Shown here in pieces: positions 56,786 to 64,000 of a DNA stretch of 64,000 bases (position 1 is the stretch's first letter; every line of letters starts with the position of its first letter). The DNA is from Lunularia cruciata (taxonomy: Eukaryota; Streptophyta; Marchantiopsida; Lunulariales; Lunulariaceae). The stretch is taken from positions 32,550,001 through 32,614,000 of the forward strand of contig OX419760.1 of assembly GCA_948567375.1 (NCBI GenBank), read 5' to 3'. The notes under the pieces were generated by a model. That model did no database searches, was not told the origin of the DNA, and saw only the letters and a list, made by a program, of their open reading frames with translations. A program made the position numbers and the translations under genes.

Positions 56786-58183
56786 CTATTTGGAATTGTT
56801 GTAGGCAAATTCAGCAATGGCAAGACATTCATCCCAATTAGTATGGTGGACATTGACAAAGGCACACAACATATCCTCCAATGTACGATTTGCACGTTTG
56901 GTTTGTCCATCAGTTTGAGGATGATAGGCCGTGGACAAAGCAAGCTTGGTGCCGAGTATCTGAAAGAGTGCTTGCCAAAACTTCCCGGTAAAGCGAGGAT
57001 CACGGTCGGAGATGAGTATGCGTGGCATTCCTTGATGCTTGAAGACATTGTCGAAGTAGATTTGCGCTAAGGTTGGAGCATCCACGGTATCACAGGTTGG
57101 TGCCAAGTGGATTTGCTTACTTAGCTTATCCACAAACACCACGATGGCAATGTGTCCTTGTTTTGTCTTGGGCAAGGATGTGATGAGATCCAAGCTCACA
57201 TGCTCCCAACGAGCTGATGGAACAACAAGCGGTTGAAGGAGTCCACCCGGCTTTTGGTTGCTAGCCTTGTTACGTTGGTAGCTCTCACACAATCGGACAA
57301 ATTCTTGAACATCCCGTGTCATGTTGGGCCACCATTGACGTTGGAGGGTACCCAAGGTCTTGTCCATACCTATGTAACCAACAATGGGTAAATCATGGGC
57401 TTCTTGAAGGCACACAAGTTGAAGATCACCTTTGGCTGGAACATAGATCCGGTCCGCATGGAATAGAAGGCTTTCCTTGAAGGAAAAGGTGTTGTACTCC
57501 TTGTCACCTATTGTTAGCCGACCATGTACCATTTGGAAGAAGGGATCTTGCTGTAGAGCTAACCGAAACTCGTTATGAATCTTGGGATCAATTGACACCG
57601 TCGTAATTGCTGCCACAATGAGAGGAAGAGACTTCAAATCAGGTCGTCGTGATAGAGCATCAGGGATGACATGGAACCGACTAGGTTTGTACTCAAGTTT
57701 GATGTCGAACAATTGGAGTTGCTCTTCCCATCAATGATGTTGACTCTTCATGTGCTCTAGGTGTAAGGTCTGCAACAATGGCTTGTGATCAGTTTGCATG
57801 ATCACTTGTTTCCCCAAGAGATAATGCCTCCATACCTTGGTGGCATATACCATTGCAAGTTGTTCCCGATCTCAAGTAGAGTAATTTCTTTCAGCTTTAT
57901 TTAGTCGGCAAGACACAAAGGCAATAGGATGTAGTCCATCTGGAAATTCTTGTTGCAACACAACTCCAATTGCAAAGTTAGAAGCATCAAAATCAACCAC
58001 ACAAGGTAGTTGAGGATCATATGGTTGAAGGATGGGTCTTGAAGACACCATATGCTTTAACTTCTGGAATGCTTCTTCATGCTTGGTGGTCCATTGGAAG
58101 CTCAAGTTCTTTCCCAAGAGGTCAGTCAATGGTGCAGCCACATGAGCATAATAGTGGATGAACCGTCGGTAAAAACTAGCCAA
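56786..58183 (-). pseudogene. Gypsy-R RNase H and integrase core
   Basis: The piece at 58,183-57,872 has LASFYRRFIHYYAHVAAPLTDLLG and VVDFDASNFAIGVVLQQE (RNase H). The 308-codon frame 57,712-56,786 holds the integrase. In its zinc region the second His is Tyr113 and the second Cys is Tyr145. In the core Asp175 and Asp236 are kept, but Lys272 stands at the catalytic Glu position (spacing D-x35 from Asp236, in DGQTKRANRTLEDM). The enzyme is therefore inactive at three separate sites. Confidence 0.93.
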
Positions 58184-58225
58184 TCCATTGAATGCTCGTA
58201 ATTCGGTAGCATCCTTTGGGGTAGG

Positions 58226-59695
58226 TCAATCAGTAATGGCCTTGATCTTCTCTTCTTCCATCTTGATCCTTTCTGATGAGATCTTATGACTCAAGAAGGT
58301 AACCTCCTTTTGCCAAAAAGCACACTTTGACTTCTTGCAGTAAAATTTCCACTGTCGTAGTCGTCTTAAGACTTCTTGCACATGATTCTTGTGTTCTGCC
58401 TCTGTCCTACTGTAGATTAAGATATCATCTAAGAACACTACCATGGACTGATCCAATAGTCCCTCCAACACCCGATGCATCTGATCCATGAAGACTGTTG
58501 GAGCATTAGTGAGTCCAAAAGGTAGAACTCTCCACTCAAAATGTCCATACCTTGTGCGAAAGGCAGTCTTTTGCACGTCCTCTCCTTCAATGGGAATTTG
58601 CCAATAGCCGCTACAAAGATCTAGCTTGGAAAAGTAGCGTGCTCTACTTAATTGATCAAGTAGGTCATAGATCCGAGGCAAGGGATATGCATTCTTCACG
58701 GTTTGCTTATTGAGCCCATAGTAATCAATACAGAAACAAAATCTTCCATCCTTCTTTGGAACAAATAGTACCGGTGGTCCCCATGGAGAGGTACTATGTC
58801 GTATGAAATCCTTCTCCAACAACTCTGTAAGTGTTGTTCGCAACTCCTCCAACTCCTTTGGTGAGAGCCGATAGATTGGTCTACTCACTGGAGTACTCCT
58901 TGGCAATAACTCGATCTTAAAGGGCATACCTTGATCAGAGGGTAATCCCTTTGGTAGATCATCTGGAAACACATCTGCAAACTCTTGAACTATCCGATCA
59001 ACCGTTGCTTGATGCGGCACTTGGCCTTCCTCAAATTGTTCTTGTGCAATCGGCTTGATCCACACTGCAAATACAAACTTATCTTCCTCCAAAGCTTGCT
59101 CTATGGCTGCTTCATTGACAAACTTCCCTTCTAGGGACTCATCTCTCTTCCAAGCTTGCTCCATGGTTGCCTTCTTGGCAAACTTCCCATCTTGGGACTC
59201 ATCTCCCTTCCAGATTTGCTCTATGGCTACCTTCTCAACAAACTTCCCATCTTGGGATTGACTATTCTTAGGTGTCTTACTCAGAGGTGCCAGACAACCT
59301 AATCGGAAATTCCTACCTTGGTGTTGTACTTGAATTTGACGTTGTGTCCAATCAAATTGAACCTTATGACATTCAAGCCAAGGTAGACCTAGAATGATAT
59401 CATAGTGTAGAGGTGCCACTACAAACCTCATACACTCCAAATACTCCTTCCCAATCTTGAAGGTAACGGGATGTGAGGTGCGGAATGCAAAACCTTTTCT
59501 ACCATCCGCCATCATCAAACTACTTCCAATCACTGGCTTGATAGGAATACCCAATTCCTTTACTACTTGCATAAACATGCAATTCTCTGAACTTCCAGAA
59601 TCAACCAAAATCCTACAACCCTGATTAGATATTGTACCTTGCAAGTGAAGCAAACTTGCATAGGTCGAGCCTTCAATCCCATTGGGACTAATCAA
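58226..59695 (-). pseudogene. Gypsy-R protease and reverse transcriptase
   Basis: An open frame of 489 codons, the longest in the window. The protease has active site LVDSGSS at 30-36 and ILGLPWLE at 100-108. A linker contains three tandem 20-residue repeats (147-206, each with GKF and EQ). RT runs from about 250 to 489 with RPIYRLSPKELEEL, PPVLFVPKKDGRF, CIDYYGLNKQTVKNAYPLPR, KLDLCSGYWQI, LPFGLTNAP and the intact catalytic FLDD (421-424). The usual R-x-CIDYRxLN block has changes (FCIDYYG). The frame ends at a TGA near the RT/RNase H join. This is the best preserved retroelement enzyme here. Confidence 0.95.
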
Positions 59696-59719
59696 GCTCC
59701 CAGTAGGCGGCTCAAAATC

Positions 59720-60627
59720 TCCTACTGGGATTCTTTGTTTCCCTGATCATTCTTTTCCACAAACTCCATCTGGGCAACTTGTCGAGATCACCCATTCCTA
59801 AGTGGACATTCAGCAATGCGATGTCCAACTTGGCGACAATAAAAGCAACCTCCATTTTGTCATAATCTTTCTCTATCTGTTGTGCCAAGTGGTCTTTGTT
59901 GGGTAGCATCAATCTCCATTAGTACCGGTTCTTCCACTCGTGCGTAGTGTACTGATAGGCTTTGTGCAAGTCGAGGTCAAGACCAATTTGTTGCCACCAA
60001 GGAATCAAAACGCTCAGCCAATTGCATAGCTTCTTCTATGTTTTGTGGCTCCCGCATGGTCATCTCCAATTTGGTTCGTGACTTCAATCCTCGCACAAAT
60101 CGATCCAGAACTTCACCTTCTTGGATATCTGGAATTTGCATGATGATGTTTTGAAATTGTATGATGTAGCTTCTCACTAAGCCAATCTGCCTCAACTCCA
60201 CCAATTTATCTCGTGCGGCTCAAGTGGCATTTATCGTTTGAAATTGACCAAGTATTGCATCTTTGAATTTTGCCCATGTCAAAATCGGTGTAACAATTTG
60301 TCGTTCATCTCTTTCTACTCAAAATTGCCACCAAAGTTTTGCCACACCATCCAATTGGCTAGAAGCCAAGAGAATTTGTTTCCGCTCGTCTTGAAGATTG
60401 GTGGCTTCAAAGTAACGTTTGCAATCAAACACAAAATTCTCCACTATGCTTGGAAGATTATTGCCTTCAAACACCTTGGGTTTCGGAAATTGAATATGAT
60501 CTTCTCCATCTCAAACTGGCGCTCTGTCTATCTGTTCTCGTCGTTGCTGGTCTTGTTCATCCAACAATCGAGTGAGATGCTCAATTTGTTGTTGCATTGC
60601 AAGGATAACATCCGGTATTGCCGCCAT
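59720..60627 (-). pseudogene. Gypsy-R gag with CCHC knuckle
   Basis: Begins at the ATG at 60,627 (MAAIPDVILAMQQQIEHLTR) and contains the retrotransposon Gag domain (FVFDCKRYFEATN, then KLVELRQIGLVRSYIIQFQ, RFVRGLKSRTKLEM). It ends with the zinc knuckle CFYCRQVGHRIAEC at 59,800-59,853 in the same frame. Stops interrupt it at about three places, at least one (AT-stop-AARDKL) consistent with CGA to TGA. The protease frame that follows is shifted relative to gag, by design or by an indel. Confidence 0.9.
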
Positions 60628-60900
60628 CGCTACTACTCTATTCCACTATACTCTATTCCACTATACTCAATTTATCTAGTTGATTAACACATAGATACAA
60701 CACGTCCACCGTTCTCCATAAGTTACAACTGGAAGTATCAAAGGTTCATTTGACATGGTGACCATATGTAGAAAATCTTGCCCAAAGCGCAAGGTGATGA
60801 ATTGTGTGAAACGATGCTTTGGTAATATTTCGACATGAAAGTCCTAATGGTTCGGTGGAAGTGGATTTGGTGGTCCATAAATTCCATCCATCCCATTCTT

Positions 60901-60912
60901 GCTCTGATACCA
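60901..60912 (-). other. Gypsy-R primer-binding site
   Basis: The minus strand reads TGGTATCAGAGC one base after the 5' LTR, a perfect match to the plant initiator-Met tRNA primer site. Confidence 0.95.
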
Positions 60913-61017
60913 ATGTAAAAGACCAAATCCAACAAGAGAAATAGGAGAATGCAAACTCACATTGGGACACTTGAATGAGGGAAAACTCCAAATGCCTAGC
61001 ATGAGCTTTGGCTTTGG

Positions 61018-61025
61018 TATTTATA
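61018..61025 (-). promoter_or_regulatory. TATA box of gypsy-R 5' LTR
   Basis: The minus strand reads TATAAATA within CCTATAAATACC, about 110 bases before the LTR end, as expected for the LTR promoter. The other LTR has CATAAATA here. Confidence 0.75.
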
Positions 61026-61042
61026 GGTAGCATACAAGACTC

Positions 61043-61266
61043 ATGAAGCTTCTCAAGAAGCTTCCTTGAGCCGCTTTCTTGGAGTGCAAGCCAAGTTAAC
61101 CAAGAAGCTTCTCAAGAAGCTTCCTTCTAGAAGCCGCCTACTTGGAGTGCAAGCTAAGCTAGTTAAAAGCTTCTAGAAGCTTCCTTCTAGAAGCTACCTG
61201 TTTAGGGTGCAAGTTAACTAGTTAGGAAGCTTCCCAATAAGCTTCTTAGATACTTCTAGAATATTC
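61043..61266 (-). promoter_or_regulatory. Cluster of heat-shock elements in gypsy-R LTR
   Basis: The segment directly upstream of the TATA box contains repeated GAAnnTTC and TTCnnGAA modules, spelled AGAAGCTTCT, GGAAGCTTCC and TTCTAGAAG. It includes perfect three-unit arrays such as TTCTAGAATATTC (61,254-61,266) and TTCTAGAAGCTTC near 61,172. These match the heat-shock-factor consensus of alternating nGAAn pentamers. The same cluster is in the other LTR (about 55,832-56,029). Heat-responsive transcription is inferred. Confidence 0.65.
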
Positions 61267-61394
61267 TAGGCTATTTTGTCTTATTCTCTACTTCGTAAAC
61301 CCAACTAACTTTGTCGCTAAACTCCATATTATTACATATTTGGCTCAATGATGTGTAATATGGAGACTATTTCTTCAAATGTTGAATGCTCTTC

Positions 61395-61985
61395 TCTAAT
61401 ATAATTAGCTAGATATATTATCTAGAGGTGAAATTTGGCTTAACATCTTGAAGGATATTATATATAATGGACTTAGTAGATAAGATAGAAGTGTCACCAA
61501 AGAGTACTTCCACTAATAAGGCAAGAGCCTAAAACACCTTGAAAAATTTGAAGTAAATTTTGGAGGTCTAAAAAAATAAATTAGGCCTTGAAAATGAGAA
61601 GATTGCTACCCATTTGGGATAAAGGATTGCTTACTCAACTCCAATTTTTTCCTCATTGAGAGCTCTCCAAGTACCTCACCCATGTGATTCTGAGCTTCCT
61701 ACAAGAATATTCTCTAATGATTCCTTTTGGTAAAACTTGTTTGACCAACCAAATAGTACAAGAACCAAGATGTCATATATCCATGCAATTAATCTAAGGG
61801 TGGAGCTTGTTGATATGTCACCAATCCATGTATCTGATCCAAAGGTGGAGTTTTCTTTGAGGGAATCCTCTTTGTTATATAATAAAGACAAGGTGCTCCT
61901 TTGGAGCATTGGAGTATTGAGTGTGAAGCTTTGTGTTTTTTGTCCTGTGTTTCTCTTGAGGTTCTCCTATCTTTAGAATATTACA
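61395..61985 (+). repeat. Gypsy-Z 5' LTR, plus orientation
   Basis: 591 bp. It starts with TCTAATATAATTAGCTAG (terminal TG now TC) and ends TTAGAATATTACA. It is homologous to the minus-oriented LTRs at 40,475-40,805 and 53,174-53,912, and is followed by a PBS. Confidence 0.85.
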
Positions 61986-61986
61986 A

Positions 61987-61998
61987 TTGTATCAGAGC
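61987..61998 (+). other. Gypsy-Z primer-binding site
   Basis: TTGTATCAGAGC matches 11 of 12 bases of the initiator-Met site TGGTATCAGAGC, one base after the LTR. Confidence 0.88.
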
Positions 61999-62592
61999 TT
62001 GGGGTTCAATCCAAGAGAGTGGATCACACCTCTTGGAGGAAGATGGGCTATTGAGATGGTATAATTTTGAGGGGAGAAACCATAGTACAATCAAAGATTA
62101 GGAGTGTTTTAGAGAGAGGATGGGATTGAAGCTCCTCCAAGACAATCTCTTGAATTCTAATTTCTATTCTTGAATCCATTCCATATCAAGATTATATACA
62201 AAGAGTGTGAGCAAGTGAGAGTATATTTTTTTACCACTTCAAAATAGAGTATATGGATATAGTGATAAATTCACCAAAACCAATGATTCTACTTGTGATG
62301 ATATACAATAGAGAGGGGGATTTGACAATTTATATTTTTTTATGATGCAATAGATCTAAATTTACCCAATCTTGTCCCTTTCAACACTCAATAGAAATTC
62401 ATTATGTAGATAGACCAAAAGTGATATTTAGAGATTTATAACATGCAATTTTGATGAGAGATACTATCAATGAGTGATAACCTCAAAAGTCCCATTGGTA
62501 TTCCCAATAGTCCATGCCTCCTCCTTAGTGATCATATTAACTCTCTATTGAAGTAGGAAGTAGAGATTGAGCATTTTCCATGTGTAAGAATC

Positions 62593-63365
62593 ATGGATCT
62601 GCAATTGCAAGATATGATGCAAGGAATGCAAGGGATGATGAATGAGTTTCAAGAGATCAAGATGACCATGGAGGCATTGCAAAGTCAATTACATATCTTC
62701 AAGAACAATAAGGCAATGCAAGAAGGAGAATCATCCCAAAACCAATACCAATGGCTGAAGTACTTGAAGAGTCACTCATGCCAATGACACTGACCTCGGT
62801 CAACAATGAAGACACATTGTTACTATGGATGAAGAAGATATGCAACATCAAGCTTTACAAGGGAAAATGTTCCATGGGAGTAGTGGAAAATTGGATTTCA
62901 AGAATGAATTGATACCTCTGATTATTCATAATTGAGATCATCAATCATTTCATAGGTGTGTTTGCATATGATTACTTGACCAATAAAGCCTTCATATGGT
63001 ACAATGCTTGAAAATGATCAATGTTGGTAGAAGGAAGAGAGATTACTTGGACGGTATTGCAAGAAGGGTTGCTAAAGAATTTTCAAATCCATGGATTCCA
63101 TGTAGATGGCTTGGACCCAACTATAGGAGTTGAAGCAAACAAACAATATACAAGAGTACATGGAGGCATTTCTTGATCTGCTGGTTGCAATAACCAATAT
63201 GAATCTAGCAAAAGCTTAGGAAAATTTCAAATGAGTGTTAAAAGAGAAAATTTTCCAAGAAGTAATCAAACAACACCCTTGCATTGTTTTTGAAGCCATT
63301 GCCTATGCTAAGAGAATATCAAGGGTGCTTAGAGGAGGTGAGGGAGTAGTCTTGAATCAACACTT
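62593..63365 (+). pseudogene. Gypsy-Z gag
   Basis: Opens MDLQLQDMMQGMQGMMNEFQ with a helical start (62,593-62,787). After a frame change it shows the Gag domain: KLYKGKCSMGVVENWISRMN, FAYDYLTNKAFIWYNA, TWTVLQEGLLKNFQIHG and IAYAKRISRVLRGGEG. Several stops. The knuckle, protease and start of RT that should follow are missing. Confidence 0.75.
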
Positions 63366-63389
63366 CTCTCATGTTTTTCTTTGAGGTTT

Positions 63390-64000
63390 TACAATTCTAG
63401 AGGGTCATGGATAGGATCCTATAAGGATTCAATTTTGGTTCATGTTATATTGATGACATTTTGGTCTATATCACTATTGTGGAGGAGCATGAGAGGAGAT
63501 ATTTGTTGGAGGTGTTTGAGAGATTGAGATCTCATGGACTCAAATTACATTTGGAGAAGTGAAAAGTCTTCCACAAGTAGGTTGAGTAGTTGGGTCACAC
63601 TATGTACCTTGGTAGAGTTGGTGTTTGGTAGACCAAGGTGGAGCCTATTGAAGTATTCCTTGGCCTATGGATGTAAGCAAAGTGCAAGCATTCCTTGGGT
63701 TGGTAAACTTCTATTGCTAATATGTTAAAGGATTTAATATCATTGCCAAGGCCTTGATAAAATTGACCAAGCTTACACATGAGTGGTGTTGAGGAGATGA
63801 GCAAGAGAAAGCTTTTATAGAGATCAAGGAGAGGTTGATATTTATCCTTATTCTTAGGAGAATAATTAAAGGACAACCATTCTAGGTTCATATTGATTGG
63901 GGTAAGTTGGGGCTTAGAACAATGCTCACACAATAGGATGATGAGAGGAAGGAGTTTGTAGTGGCATATACTAGTTGCTCTAATAATTCAATGGAGGCAA
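63390..64000 (+). pseudogene. RT/RNase H fragment of the methyltransferase-gypsy family
   Basis: Closely related along its length to 48,885-49,490. It starts mid-RT (RVMD), keeps the catalytic block CYIDDILVYI that is mutated in the other copy, and continues through the thumb and RNase H start (HTMYLGRVGV, IPWPMDVSKVQAFLGLVNFY) to the window edge. Several stops are present. Whether a methyltransferase or PHD finger lay in this copy cannot be seen. Confidence 0.88.

Larger units (their letters stand above)
55691..61336 (-). mobile_element. Complete Ty3/gypsy chromovirus (gypsy-R)
   Basis: A 5.65-kb element on the minus strand with LTRs of 409 bp (left) and 423 bp (right), TG...CA ends and an exact TATTT target duplication (55,686-55,690 and 61,337-61,341). 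It has an initiator-Met PBS, a polypurine tract, gag with zinc knuckle, protease, RT, RNase H, integrase and chromodomain. The LTRs differ at about 15 positions by eye plus a 14-bp indel, so insertion is not very recent. About a dozen stops or frameshifts make it non-autonomous. Confidence 0.97.
60914..61336 (-). repeat. Gypsy-R 5' LTR
   Basis: 423 bp. On the minus strand it runs from TGTAATAATATGG to GGTCTTTTACA. The promoter half carries a heat-shock-element cluster and an intact TATA box, described separately. Confidence 0.96.
61395..64000 (+). mobile_element. Gypsy-Z element, 5' part, chimeric, runs off the window
   Basis: 5' LTR, PBS, untranslated leader and gag of gypsy-Z, followed at about 63,390 by RT sequence of the methyltransferase-gypsy family. 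The 3' end lies outside the window. Confidence 0.75.

Noticed and set aside
56681-57070. 129-codon plus-strand frame
   Set aside because: Antisense shadow of the gypsy-R integrase.
59055-59261. Plus-strand frame with repeated NFPSWDSS
   Set aside because: It is the reverse strand of the three tandem linker repeats in gypsy-R pol.

Overview
The window is nuclear DNA of a plant, most likely a non-seed land plant such as a moss, or a near relative. The evidence is one intact intronless gene of the plant-specific DUF1191 membrane-protein family and a dense, nested set of plant-type LTR retrotransposons primed by initiator-Met tRNA. There are no bacterial gene arrangements. The species cannot be fixed from the sequence.

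Layout. Bases 1-19,400 are mostly single-copy DNA. They hold the DUF1191 gene on the minus strand (6183-7154, open to 7301), a GC-richer upstream region, several small hairpins and tandem repeats, and three copies of a ~100-bp dispersed repeat. From about 19.4 kb to the end almost everything is mobile-element DNA: a degenerate unclassified element (about 21.9-33.6 kb) split by a complete Ty1/copia element (26,229-33,164, TSD TGTTC); a large Ty3/gypsy element on the plus strand (about 36.3-51.9 kb) broken by nested insertions; a solo LTR (53,174-53,912, TSD CTTGG); a complete chromodomain Ty3/gypsy element on the minus strand (55,691-61,336, TSD TATTT); and the 5' part of another gypsy element running off the right edge (61,395-64,000).

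The most notable object is the 36.3-51.9 kb gypsy element. Between its protease and reverse transcriptase it encodes a C5 cytosine-DNA methyltransferase: motifs I to VIII at 39,561-40,154 and motifs IX-X at about 47,670-47,950, separated by about 7.5 kb of later insertions. After the integrase it encodes a C4HC3 PHD finger (51,236-51,370). One polyprotein therefore paired a DNA-methylation writer with a likely histone-tail reader. The copy is dead, with many stops. A second fragment of the same pol family lies at 63.39-64.0 kb, fused to the LTR and gag of a different gypsy family.

A second notable object is the LTR of the 55.7-61.3 kb gypsy element. It carries a dense cluster of heat-shock elements just upstream of its TATA box, suggesting heat-responsive transcription. 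All the retroelements show premature stops and loss of catalytic residues, much of it C-to-T or G-to-A as expected from decay of methylated cytosines. No tRNA, rRNA or CRISPR was seen.
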